The notes below the pieces were generated by a model, which saw only the letters and a program-made list of their open reading frames with translations, searched no databases and had not been told where the DNA came from. Below, in pieces: positions 34,294 to 42,387 of a stretch of DNA of 43,389 nt. The position numbers and the translations under genes are program-made. The stretch is from Hyphomicrobiales bacterium (GTDB lineage: Bacteria; Pseudomonadota; Alphaproteobacteria; Rhizobiales; Beijerinckiaceae): assembly GCA_027484605.1 (NCBI GenBank), contig JAIXSR010000110.1, positions 1 through 43,389 on the forward strand, written 5' to 3'. The first letter of the stretch is position 1. Each line of letters begins with the position of its first letter.

Positions 34294-34307
34294 CGACGCC
34301 GGCGTCG
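34294..34307 (+). promoter_or_regulatory. 14-bp perfect palindrome upstream of the SDR-ACAD-kinase genes
   Basis: CGACGCC (34294-34300) and GGCGTCG (34301-34307) form an uninterrupted perfect palindrome in the 83-base gap before the SDR gene. Without a loop it is more like a protein-binding site than a hairpin. No regulator gene is adjacent, and GC-rich chance palindromes of this size do occur. Confidence 0.3.
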
Positions 34308-34370
34308 ATCGAGGGGCTGGCCAGACGCCTGCGACTTGCCTAACCTTCCGCCAAAACGGGTGGAAACGAC

Positions 34371-35129
34371 ATGGCATTGCTAGCGGGCCGGAAGGCCCTC
34401 GTCACCGGCGCCTCCGGTGGACTGGGCGCGCATTTCGCGCGGGTTCTGGCCGCACAGGGCGCGGCGGTCGCCGTGGCCGCGCGGCGACTCGAGGATTGCG
34501 CCCGGGTCGTTGCCGAGATCACCGATCAGGGCGGCAGGGGCTTCGCCGTTGCGCTTGATGTGCGCTCCTCCCGGTCGGTCGAACAGGCGCTCGGCGAGGC
34601 CGAGGCGGCGATCGGCCCGCTCGACATCCTCGTCAACAATGCCGGCATTGCCGAGACATCGCCCTGGCTGGCGGTTTCGGAGGATGCGTTCGAACGCATC
34701 CTCGATACGAATCTCAAGGGCGCCTATCGCGTCGCGACCGGCTTTGCGCGGCTGGCGAAAACTCGCCCCGCACCCGCGAGTATCGTCAACATCGCGTCGA
34801 TCCTCGGGCTGGCTGTCACCGGGCAGGTGGGCCCCTATGCCGTCTCGAAGGCCGGGCTCGTGCAGATGACGCGGTCCATGGCGCTCGAATGGGCACGGTT
34901 CGGCATCCGGGTGAATGCGCTCTGCCCCGGCTATGTCGAGACCGACATCAACCGCGATTTCTTCGCCACCGAGGCCGGGCAGGCGATCATCAAGCGCATC
35001 CCGCAACGCCGGCTCGGCCAGATGGCCGATCTCGATGGCGCGCTGCTGCTGCTCGCCGGCCCTGCCGGCGCTTATATCACCGGTACGACGCTGGCCGTCG
35101 ATGGTGGCCATCTGCTGGCCCCGCTCTGA
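34371..35129 (+). CDS. short-chain dehydrogenase/reductase (FabG-like; possible LvaD role)
   Basis: 252 residues. The cofactor motif TGASGGLG is at 12-19, NNAG at 89-92, and the catalytic residues are Ser143 in NIAS, Tyr156 and Lys160 in YAVSK. The C-terminus has TGTTLAVDGGHLL. It is the first gene of a compact three-gene unit with an acyl-CoA dehydrogenase and an APH-fold kinase. In the levulinate (lva) pathway of Pseudomonas an SDR (LvaD) interconverts the 4-oxo- and 4-hydroxyacyl-CoA, and the same triad of families follows. That role is inferred from the neighbourhood, not from the sequence itself. A plain 3-hydroxyacyl-CoA dehydrogenase is the alternative. Confidence 0.88.
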   Translation: MALLAGRKALVTGASGGLGAHFARVLAAQGAAVAVAARRLEDCARVVAEITDQGGRGFAVALDVRSSRSVEQALGEAEAAIGPLDILVNNAGIAETSPWLAVSEDAFERILDTNLKGAYRVATGFARLAKTRPAPASIVNIASILGLAVTGQVGPYAVSKAGLVQMTRSMALEWARFGIRVNALCPGYVETDINRDFFATEAGQAIIKRIPQRRLGQMADLDGALLLLAGPAGAYITGTTLAVDGGHLLAPL

Positions 35130-35138
35130 GGAATGACA

Positions 35139-36359
35139 ATGGATTTCACGATCAGCCCCGAACTTGACCGCCTGCGCCAGCGCATTGCCGGGTTTGTCGA
35201 GGACAACCTCCTGCCGCTGGAGGCCGATCCGGCGAGCTATGACGCGCATGAGAACATCGCCCTGCCGGTGCTGGAGACGATGCGCGCCAGGGCGCGTGCG
35301 GAAGGGCTCTGGTGCCTGCAGCTCAAGCCGGAGAATGGCGGGCTCGGGATCGGCCGCATGGGCATGGCCGTCTGTTACGAGGCGATGAACCGCTCGATCT
35401 TCGGGCCGGTCGTCTTCAATTCGGCCGCGCCGGATGACGGGAACATGATGGTGCTCGAGGCCATCGGCACCCCGGCCCAGAAGGCGTGCTGGCTGGCCCC
35501 GATCGCCTCGGGGGCCGTGCGTTCCGCCTTTGCCATGACAGAGCCCCATCCTGGCGGCGGTTCGGACCCGCAGATGATCACGACGCGGGCGGAGAAGCAG
35601 GCGGATGGCTCCTGGCGGATCGACGGGCGGAAATGGTTCATTACCGGCGCCGGCGAAGCGAGCCATTTCATCCTGATCGCCCGCAGTTCCGACGATCCGC
35701 GCCATGGGCTTACGGCCTTCCTGTTCCACAAGGACCAGCCGGGCTGGCAGATCGAGCGACGCATCCCGATCATGGGTCCGGAGGAGCATGGCGGCCATTG
35801 CGAACTCGTCTTTGACGGGCTCCATGTGCCGGCCGATGCGGTGCTGCTCGGCGAAGGCCAGGGCATGAAGGTGACGCAGATCCGCCTCGGCCCTGCCCGA
35901 CTGACGCATTGCATGCGCTGGCTGGGCCTTGCCAAGCGCTGTGTCGAGATCGCGTCGGCCTATGCGCAGGCGCGGACGGGGTTCGGCGTCCGGCTGGCCG
36001 ACCGCGAGAGCATCCAGCTGATGCTGGGTGGCCTTGCCATGCAGATCGAGATCGGCCGGCTGCTGGTGATGAAAGCCGCCTTCGCGCTCGATCATGGCTC
36101 CTTCGCCCGCAAGGAGGTGTCGATGGCGAAGATCCAGGCGGCGAACACCCTCCATCAGGCCGCGGATATCGCCATCCAGATCAACGGGGCCCGGGGCTAT
36201 TCGAAAGATACGGTTCTCGAATGGATCTACCGCTATGCCCGGCAGGCGCGCCTCGTTGACGGAGCGGACGAGGTGCACCGGATGGTCCTGAACCGCTTCC
36301 TTGCCGAGGAGGGTGCCGATTTCTGGCAATGGCCGGTCGCGGAAGGCAAGGTCCGATGA
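35139..36359 (+). CDS. acyl-CoA dehydrogenase, ACAD10/11-like subgroup
   Basis: 406 residues with the three-part acyl-CoA dehydrogenase fold. The FAD-binding AFAMTEPHPGGGSDPQMI block is near residues 132-149, followed by KWFITGAGEASHFILIARS. GARGYSKDTVLEWIYRYARQ lies near the C-terminus. Where ordinary enzymes have the catalytic Glu of YEGT, this one has Asp374 in LVDGADEVHR. The DG-x-DEVH form marks the ACAD10/11-like subgroup, which includes enzymes that act on 4-phosphorylated acyl-CoAs. I chose the ATG at 35139, 6 bases after GAGGA; the ATG at 35133 would add two residues. Its stop overlaps the kinase gene start (ATGA). Confidence 0.9.
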   Translation: MDFTISPELDRLRQRIAGFVEDNLLPLEADPASYDAHENIALPVLETMRARARAEGLWCLQLKPENGGLGIGRMGMAVCYEAMNRSIFGPVVFNSAAPDDGNMMVLEAIGTPAQKACWLAPIASGAVRSAFAMTEPHPGGGSDPQMITTRAEKQADGSWRIDGRKWFITGAGEASHFILIARSSDDPRHGLTAFLFHKDQPGWQIERRIPIMGPEEHGGHCELVFDGLHVPADAVLLGEGQGMKVTQIRLGPARLTHCMRWLGLAKRCVEIASAYAQARTGFGVRLADRESIQLMLGGLAMQIEIGRLLVMKAAFALDHGSFARKEVSMAKIQAANTLHQAADIAIQINGARGYSKDTVLEWIYRYARQARLVDGADEVHRMVLNRFLAEEGADFWQWPVAEGKVR

Positions 36360-37360
36360 GCGTGGGCAACTGGGCTGTCGAGCCGCTGGCCGCCTATCTC
36401 CGGCAGGCCCTGCCCGGCTGTTCCGGCCTGCCCCAGGTCGAGCGGATCTCCGGCGGACAGTCGAACCCGACCTATTTCGTGACATTCCCCGAACGCCGGC
36501 TGGTCCTGCGCAAGCAGCCGCCGGGAATCCTGCTGCCCTCCGCCCATGCCATCGACCGCGAATTCCGCGTTCTTCGGGCCCTGGACAGCACTGCCGTGCC
36601 GGTTCCAGAGGTGCTGCTCTATTGCGAGGACCGGGCCATCATCGGCACGCCCTTCTACCTGATGGAAAGGCTGGAGGGGCGCGTTTTCCATGATTGCACC
36701 CTGCCCGGGGTGATGCCGGCGGAACGGCGCGCGATGGTTCTCTCCGTGGCCGAAGCGATGGCCGCCCTGCATGCTGTCGAGCCGGCAACGGTCGGACTCG
36801 CGGATTTCGGGCGGCCAGGTGACTATTTCGCCCGGCAGGTCAGCCGCTGGTCCCGCCAATGGCTGGAAAACCGCACGCGCGAGGATCCGGCCATGGACCG
36901 GCTGATCGAATGGCTGCCGCGCCATATTCCCGCCGGCGAGGAACAATCGATTGTCCATGGTGATTTCCGTATCGGAAACATGATGTTCCACCCGAGCGAG
37001 CCGCGGGTTGTCGCCATTCTCGACTGGGAACTGGCGACGCTCGGCCACCCGCTGGCCGATCTTGCGCATTTCTCCATGGCCTATGTCACCGCGCCGGACG
37101 AATATGGCGGGCTCCTGGGGCTTGATCTCGAGCGTCTCGGCTTGCCGGACCTGCGGCAATTCGAACAGGCCTACCGACAGGCGAGCCGGCATGGCCTCGG
37201 CCTCCTGCCCTTCCACATGGCCTTTGCCCTGTTCCGATGGGCGGCGATCTTCGAAGGCATTGCCTACCGGGCGCAAAGCGGCACCGCCAATGCCGAGAAT
37301 GCGGCCGAGATCGGTCGCCTCTCGGCTGTCTTCGCGCAGCGGGCTGTGGATTACCTGTGA
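36356..37360 (+). CDS. APH-fold phosphotransferase (LvaA / ACAD10-11 kinase-domain-like)
   Basis: 334 residues, aminoglycoside-phosphotransferase-fold small-molecule kinase. An N-terminal GGQSNPTYFV loop is followed by the ATP lysine in LVLRKQPPG (Lys53). The catalytic HGDFRIGN loop holds His201, Asp203 and Asn208, and the metal site Asp223 is in ILDWELATLG. In human ACAD10/11 this domain is fused to the dehydrogenase; here the two are adjacent genes with a 4-base overlap. In that system and in bacterial LvaA the kinase phosphorylates the 4-hydroxyl of an acyl-CoA. No small LvaB-like partner is seen. Antibiotic resistance is unlikely in this context. Confidence 0.9.
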   Translation: MSVGNWAVEPLAAYLRQALPGCSGLPQVERISGGQSNPTYFVTFPERRLVLRKQPPGILLPSAHAIDREFRVLRALDSTAVPVPEVLLYCEDRAIIGTPFYLMERLEGRVFHDCTLPGVMPAERRAMVLSVAEAMAALHAVEPATVGLADFGRPGDYFARQVSRWSRQWLENRTREDPAMDRLIEWLPRHIPAGEEQSIVHGDFRIGNMMFHPSEPRVVAILDWELATLGHPLADLAHFSMAYVTAPDEYGGLLGLDLERLGLPDLRQFEQAYRQASRHGLGLLPFHMAFALFRWAAIFEGIAYRAQSGTANAENAAEIGRLSAVFAQRAVDYL

Positions 37361-37450
37361 CACAGCCTGCTCCGGCTATATGACAAGTCGGCTTTTCATC
37401 TCCCTGTTGCATCCCCCCGCTAGCGCTTCTTCAACAAGAGGGATGCGTCC

Positions 37451-38257
37451 ATGCTCGAACTGCAATCGGTGACCCGACGTTTCGGCGCCAACCGCGCTGT
37501 CGACGACGTCTCGCTCGCCATCGAACCCGGCAGCTTTGTCGGTGTGATCGGCCGGTCCGGCGCCGGGAAGTCTACCCTGCTGCGGATGATCAATCGCCTG
37601 CTCGACCCTTCCGAAGGGACGATCCGCTGGAACGGCAAGGATGTCACCCAGCTCAAGGGTGCCGAACTGCGCGCCTGGCGCATGCGCTGCGCGATGGTGT
37701 TCCAGCAGTTCAACATTGTCGGCCGCCTCGACGTGCTGACCAACGTCCTGATGGGCCGGCTCAACCACATGTCGGAGGCGCGCTCGCTGCTCAAGCTCTG
37801 GCGCGCCGAGGACAAGGCGATCGCGATTTCCGCTCTCGACCAGTTTGACATGATGGCCCTGGCCGGACAGCGCGCCGAGAGCCTCTCCGGCGGCCAGCAG
37901 CAGCGCGTGGCGATCTGCCGCGCGCTGGTTCAGGAGCCGGATATCATCCTCGCGGACGAACCGATCGCCTCGCTGGATCCGCGCAATACCCGCCTCGTGA
38001 TGGATGCCCTGCAGCGCCTCAACAAGGATTTTGGCATCACGATCGTCTGCAACCTGCACGATCTCGACATCGCGAAGGATTATTGCGGCCGCCTCGTCGG
38101 CATGGCGCAGGGCCGCGTGGTGTTCGATGGCGTGCCGGAAAGCCTGACCGAGGCTGCCGCGCGCGAACTCTACGGCCTGGAAGCGGACGAGGCCATGACC
38201 ATGATCCCCGCTTCCCAGCCGATTACCGGGCTGCAGCACGCTGCGGCCGCCGCCTGA
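37451..38257 (+). CDS. phnC: phosphonate ABC transporter ATPase
   Basis: 268 residues. Walker A is GRSGAGKST (34-42), the Q-loop is [21 protein letters not shown] (a PhnC-specific stretch), the signature is LSGGQQQRV, Walker B is [12 protein letters not shown] and the switch is NLHD. It energises phosphonate uptake together with PhnD and two PhnE permeases encoded next. The start is the ATG at 37451, 90 bases after the kinase gene stop. No phnF regulator or C-P lyase genes (phnGHIJKLM) lie in the window, so the use of the imported phosphonate or phosphite must be encoded elsewhere. Confidence 0.94.
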   Translation: MLELQSVTRRFGANRAVDDVSLAIEPGSFVGVIGRSGAGKSTLLRMINRLLDPSEGTIRWNGKDVTQLKGAELRAWRMRCAMVFQQFNIVGRLDVLTNVLMGRLNHMSEARSLLKLWRAEDKAIAISALDQFDMMALAGQRAESLSGGQQQRVAICRALVQEPDIILADEPIASLDPRNTRLVMDALQRLNKDFGITIVCNLHDLDIAKDYCGRLVGMAQGRVVFDGVPESLTEAAARELYGLEADEAMTMIPASQPITGLQHAAAAA

Positions 38258-38291
38258 CCGACTGAACCACCCGATCCAACAGGAGAAAACC

Positions 38292-39203
38292 ATGACGTTT
38301 ACCCGTCGCCTTGCGCTTGCCCTCGTGGCCGGCACCGTGATGACGACCGGCGCTTTCGCGCAGGACTGGAAAGCCAAGTATCCGGAACTGGTCTACGCGA
38401 CTGTCCCGGCCGAGAATGCCTCGGGCGTGACCGAGCGCTTCGGCCCCTTCATGGAATATCTGTCCAAGGAACTCGGCGTTCCGGTGAAGCTGCGCATCGC
38501 GGCTGACTATGCGGCCGTGATCGAAGGCCAGCGTGGTGGCACGATCCATATCGGCGATTATGGCCCGTCTTCCTATGTCCGGGCCCATACCGTCTCGAAT
38601 GGCGGCGTCGAAGCCTTCGCGACCATGCGCGCCTTTGACGGCTCGACCGGCTATTATGCTGTTGCGTGGGCCAAGAGCTCGGCGGCGGGAACCAAGCTCG
38701 AAGATTTCAAGGGCAAGAATCTCTGCCTCGTCGACCCGAACTCGACCTCCGGCAACAACGTTCCGCTGTATTCGATGGCCAAGATGGGCATTGAACCGGC
38801 CAAGTTCTTCGCCAAGGTCACCAATGCCGGCAGCCACGAGAACGCCGTTCTCGCCGTCCAGCAGGGCACTTGCGACCTCGCCTTCAACTGGTGGAACTCC
38901 GACGAAGACTCCAACTTCTCGCGCATGGCCAACAAGGGCATGGTGAAGAAGGAAGATTTCAAGATGGTGTATCGCTCGGACAAGATCCCGGGCTCGCCCT
39001 ACGCCGTTCTTTCGTCGATGCCTGCCGACCTGAAGGCTGCGATTGCCAAGGCTTTCTTCGACGCCCCGACCAAGAACAAGGCCGCCTTCGACAAGCTGAC
39101 GGATGGCAAGTCGCCTGGCTTCGCACCTGCCAAGCACAACGACTATCAGGTCACGATCGAACTGCAGAAGTTCATCGACGATCTGCGCAAGAAGGGCTCG
39201 TAA
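38292..39203 (+). CDS. phnD: phosphonate ABC transporter substrate-binding protein
   Basis: 303 residues. The signal peptide is RRLALALVAGTVMTTGAFA; the mature protein starts QDWKAKYPELVYATVPAENASG. The ligand-site regions YAAVIEGQRGGTIHIGDYGPSSYV and CLVDPNSTSGNNVP match PhnD, where such Ser/Thr/Tyr residues hold the phosphonate group. The start is the ATG at 38292 behind AGGAG, 34 bases after phnC. Its codon use is even more strongly biased towards highly expressed codons, for example AAG for lysine throughout. A strong hairpin follows 22 bases after the stop and may raise its mRNA level over the permease genes. Confidence 0.93.
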   Translation: MTFTRRLALALVAGTVMTTGAFAQDWKAKYPELVYATVPAENASGVTERFGPFMEYLSKELGVPVKLRIAADYAAVIEGQRGGTIHIGDYGPSSYVRAHTVSNGGVEAFATMRAFDGSTGYYAVAWAKSSAAGTKLEDFKGKNLCLVDPNSTSGNNVPLYSMAKMGIEPAKFFAKVTNAGSHENAVLAVQQGTCDLAFNWWNSDEDSNFSRMANKGMVKKEDFKMVYRSDKIPGSPYAVLSSMPADLKAAIAKAFFDAPTKNKAAFDKLTDGKSPGFAPAKHNDYQVTIELQKFIDDLRKKGS

Positions 39204-39225
39204 GCCCTATCCGCCGACCGACCCG

Positions 39226-39258
39226 CTGCCACGCCCCTCCGGCGTGGCAGTTCCTTTG
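39226..39258 (+). terminator. hairpin between phnD and phnE1 (attenuator/partial terminator)
   Basis: A perfect 10-bp stem CTGCCACGCC (39226-39235) with GGCGTGGCAG (39241-39250), loop CCTCC, followed by the T-rich TTCCTTTG. It lies inside the operon in the 88-base gap after the binding protein gene. It is likely to end part of the transcripts and to shield the 3' end of the phnCD mRNA. Confidence 0.7.
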
Positions 39259-39291
39259 TCGGGCCCGCCTGCCCGAGCGAGACCCAGATCC

Positions 39292-40176
39292 ATGAGCCAC
39301 GCCACCATCCGCCTCCCGGACAACCAGATCGCGCTGCTCTCGGAGGGCTATCGCCAGGAAATGGCCCAGCGGCGCCGCACGACGCTGATCGGCATCGTCA
39401 TCCTGATGCTGGCCATCCTGCTCTCGGGCTTTGTCGCCGAGGTCCGGCCGGGCGTTCTGTTCGAGAATATCGGGAAATTCACCAGCTATTTCGGCCGGAT
39501 CTTCTATCTCGACAACGGCGCGCTGGTCTTCACCGATTTCGGGGAATGGTTCTGGGGCTTCTGGAAATGGGGCAAGCAGCTGATCGACACGCTGCTGATC
39601 GCCTATCTCGGGACCCTGTTCGGTGCGATCTTCGCTTTCCTGATCTGCTTTTCCGCTGCGGTGAACCTGACGCCCAAAGCCGGCATCCGCTTTGCCGCGC
39701 GGCGTTATCTTGAATTCTGCCGGACGGTTCCGGAAATCGTCTTCGCGCTGATCTTCGTCGTCGCCTTCGGGCTCGGCCCGGTTCCGGGCGTGCTCGCGAT
39801 CATGATCCACACGATCGGGGCGCTTGGAAAGCTCTTCTCCGAGGTTGTCGAGAATATCGACATGAAGCCCGTCGAGGGTATCGTCGCCAGCGGCGGCACG
39901 CGCTGGCAGTCGATCCGCTATGGCGTCCTGCCGCAGGTGCTGCCGAATTTCGCGAGCTACGCCCTGCTGCGCTTCGAGATCAATGTCCGAGGGGCCTCCG
40001 TCATGGGCTTTGTCGGCGCCGGCGGGATCGGGCAGGACCTGATCGAGGCAATCCGCAAATTCTACTATTCCGATGTCTCGGCCATCCTGCTGATGATCAT
40101 CGCCACCGTGATGATCATCGATATCGGCACAGAGCGTCTCCGCCACCGCCTCACCACCATGGAGCAGGGCCGATGA
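39292..40176 (+). CDS. phnE: phosphonate ABC transporter permease (first)
   Basis: 294 residues, PhnE family, with about five to six membrane segments after a cytoplasmic N-terminus (SHATIRLPDNQIALLSEGYRQEMAQRR). The EAA-type transport loop is around ENIDMKPVEGIVASGGTRWQSI. GASVMGFVGAGGIGQDL near residue 235 is characteristic. The start is the ATG at 39292; the open frame continues upstream through the hairpin, which argues against an earlier start. It overlaps the second phnE by 4 bases (ATGA). Confidence 0.92.
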   Translation: MSHATIRLPDNQIALLSEGYRQEMAQRRRTTLIGIVILMLAILLSGFVAEVRPGVLFENIGKFTSYFGRIFYLDNGALVFTDFGEWFWGFWKWGKQLIDTLLIAYLGTLFGAIFAFLICFSAAVNLTPKAGIRFAARRYLEFCRTVPEIVFALIFVVAFGLGPVPGVLAIMIHTIGALGKLFSEVVENIDMKPVEGIVASGGTRWQSIRYGVLPQVLPNFASYALLRFEINVRGASVMGFVGAGGIGQDLIEAIRKFYYSDVSAILLMIIATVMIIDIGTERLRHRLTTMEQGR

Positions 40177-41030
40177 CCCCCTCGCGCGATCTCTTCCCGG
40201 ACCGGACCGCCATCGCCGCCCGCCATCCCGCGATCATGGCGGGGTCCCGCCGGTCGCAGATGATCGGCTGGGCTCTCGTTGCAGCGCTCCTGGCGCTGAC
40301 CATCCTCGCCCTGTCGCGGCTGGAATTCTCCTTCGCAAGGCTCGGCAGCGGCCTCCTGCAGCTCGGCACCTTTCTCGGCCTGATGATCCCGCCCTCCCCC
40401 GGCACGCAGCTCGTGACCTTCAGCAAGGCGCTCGCCGAGACCGTGGCCATTGCCTTCCTCGGCACATTGCTGGCGGCGGTCATTTCCTTCCCGATCGGGT
40501 TCCTCGCGGCCCGGAACGTGATGACCAACCGGATCGTGCAGTTCATGACACGCCGCTTCTCGGATTCGATCCGCGGGGTCGACACGCTGATCTGGGCGCT
40601 GATCTGGATCAACGTGGTCGGACTTGGCCCCTTTGCCGGGGTGCTCGCCATCATGACCAGCGATATCGGCTCCTTCTCGAAGCTTTATTCGGAAGCCATC
40701 GAATCCGTTGACCGGAAGCCCTCCGAAGGCGTGATCTCGACCGGCGGGTCGGGCCTGCACGCGGTGCGCTTCGGCATCATCCCGGCCGTGCTGCCGGTGC
40801 TGATCAGCCAGACGCTTTATTACTTCGAGTCCAATACGCGCTCCGCCACGATCATCGGGATCGTCGGTGCCGGCGGCATCGGCCTGCATCTCGCCGAGAT
40901 GATCCGCACCTTCGAATGGGACCGGGTGGCCTTCATCATCCTGATGGTGCTGGCCACGGTGGCGCTGATCGACTTCGTCTCCTCGCGGCTGCGGCTGGCC
41001 CTGGTGGGCCAGCGCGTCACGTCGGTCTGA
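40173..41030 (+). CDS. phnE: phosphonate ABC transporter permease (second)
   Basis: 285 residues, second PhnE paralogue, with about six membrane segments. Family blocks include IGFLAARNVMTNRIVQF, the EAA-type loop ESVDRKPSEGVISTGGSGLHAV, and RSATIIGIVGAGGIGLHL. It forms a heterodimeric channel with the first PhnE, a common arrangement in alphaproteobacteria. It ends the phn operon, 2 bases from the convergent PLP-enzyme gene; no separate terminator is visible between them. Confidence 0.92.
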   Translation: MTPSRDLFPDRTAIAARHPAIMAGSRRSQMIGWALVAALLALTILALSRLEFSFARLGSGLLQLGTFLGLMIPPSPGTQLVTFSKALAETVAIAFLGTLLAAVISFPIGFLAARNVMTNRIVQFMTRRFSDSIRGVDTLIWALIWINVVGLGPFAGVLAIMTSDIGSFSKLYSEAIESVDRKPSEGVISTGGSGLHAVRFGIIPAVLPVLISQTLYYFESNTRSATIIGIVGAGGIGLHLAEMIRTFEWDRVAFIILMVLATVALIDFVSSRLRLALVGQRVTSV

Positions 41031-41032
41031 GA

Positions 41033-42190
41033 TCAGCTCCGCGCCGCCCGGATCGCGGCGTCGAGATCGGCGAAGAGATCCTCGACATCCTCGATCCCGG
41101 TCGAGAGGCGCAGCAGGTCGGGCGGGCATGGCGTGCCCTCGCCCTCGATAGAGGCGCGATGCTCGATCAGGCTTTCGACGCCGCCGAGCGAGGTTGCCCG
41201 CTTCCACAGGCGCACCTTGCCCGCGGCGCCGACGGCATGCCCCTCGCCGCCGCGCAGGCGGATGGACAGCATGCCGCCGAAGCCGCCGGTCATCTGCCGC
41301 GCCGCGAGGGCATGGCCTGGATGGCTCGGCAGGCCGGGATAGAGCACATCATGCACATCGGCATGGTTGGCAAAGCGCGTGGCGAGCGCCATCGCGTTCT
41401 CGCAGGCTGCCTTCACGCGGAGGCCGAGCGTCCGCATGCCGCGGATGAGCAGGAACGCCTCGAAGGGGCCGAGGATCAGGCCCTGGATCGCCCGGACGCG
41501 CCGGATGCGGGCCCAGAATTCATCCTCTGCCCGGGTGGCGAGTGCGCCGGCCAGCACATCGGAATGGCCGTTGAGGTATTTGGTGGCCGAATGCATCACG
41601 ATATCGGCGCCGAAATCGAGCGGCCGGGTCAGGATCGGTGTCGCGCCTGTCGAGTCCACGGCAACGCGCACGCCATGGCGACGGGCGACCTCGGCAATGC
41701 CGGCAATGTCAGTGATCGTCCAGAGCGGATTGGCGGGAGTTTCCAGCCAGATCATCCGCGTCTGCCCGGGCCGGATGGCGGCCTCGACGGCGGCGAGATC
41801 AGCGGTATCGACGAAATCGGTGACGAGGCCCCATTCGGCAGCATCCTTCATCAGCCAGTTCCGGAGGGCCCAATACATGACTTTCGGCGCGACGATATGG
41901 TCGCCCGGCTTCAGCGCAAGGAAGACCGCGACGGCGGCGGACATGCCGGAACCGAACACCATGGACGAGCGGGCATCCTCGAGCATGGCGATGACGGCCT
42001 CGGCCTCGCGGACCGTCTCGTTGTCCGGCCGGCCATAGATGTTGCCCGTGCGATAGAGGTTGTCGGGGTCGCGGATGAAGGTGGTGGTGACATGGATCGG
42101 CGGAACGACGCCGCGGGTCGGTTCGTCGATCTTGCCCATGGCCTGCACAGCGAGGCTGCGCGGGGTCCAGGAATCATCGTGGCTTGCCAA
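41033..42190 (-). CDS. PLP-dependent cystathionine gamma-synthase family enzyme
   Basis: 385 residues, Cys/Met metabolism PLP enzyme family (MetB/MetC/MetZ type). Tyr52 and Arg54 in YGRPDN bind the cofactor phosphate from the neighbouring subunit. Asp179 in VAVDST pairs with the pyridine nitrogen, and Lys204 in HSATKYLNGHSD forms the Schiff base. All catalytic parts are present. The exact reaction (gamma-synthase, beta- or gamma-lyase, sulfhydrylase) cannot be told apart from sequence alone. The start is a TTG at 42190 with AAGGA about 8 bases upstream. The next in-frame Met is residue 18, which would cut into conserved sequence. The gene stands alone, convergent with phnE and divergent from the M20 gene. 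Confidence 0.88.
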   Translation of the reverse strand: MASHDDSWTPRSLAVQAMGKIDEPTRGVVPPIHVTTTFIRDPDNLYRTGNIYGRPDNETVREAEAVIAMLEDARSSMVFGSGMSAAVAVFLALKPGDHIVAPKVMYWALRNWLMKDAAEWGLVTDFVDTADLAAVEAAIRPGQTRMIWLETPANPLWTITDIAGIAEVARRHGVRVAVDSTGATPILTRPLDFGADIVMHSATKYLNGHSDVLAGALATRAEDEFWARIRRVRAIQGLILGPFEAFLLIRGMRTLGLRVKAACENAMALATRFANHADVHDVLYPGLPSHPGHALAARQMTGGFGGMLSIRLRGGEGHAVGAAGKVRLWKRATSLGGVESLIEHRASIEGEGTPCPPDLLRLSTGIEDVEDLFADLDAAIRAARS

Positions 42191-42387
42191 GGGAATGTCC
42201 TTTGAACGAGGTGCGGCGGCTGCGATCCGGCCGCCCGGTTGCCCCTGTTTTCAACCAAGGCGCAAGGCGCCGCAATCGGGAAATGCAGCCCTGCGCCAAG
42301 AAAGCCGGGGCCCGGATGATTCAAGGCTTGGCGGATCGGCCCGGGGCGCTAAGGTGGTAGCAACATTGTCTTTCCGGGAATGATCCG

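Noticed and set aside
37357-37385. Pho-box-like half sites (GTGACA at 37357 and ATGACA at 37380) upstream of phnC
   Set aside because: The half sites are 23 bases apart and run in the reverse direction; Pho boxes have repeats about 11 bases apart. The first also overlaps the end of the kinase gene.
42328-42355. TTGGCG-N16-TAAGGT as promoter of the M20 gene
   Set aside because: The -10 matches the consensus poorly, and similar sequences occur by chance in this GC-rich DNA. I did not list it as a feature.
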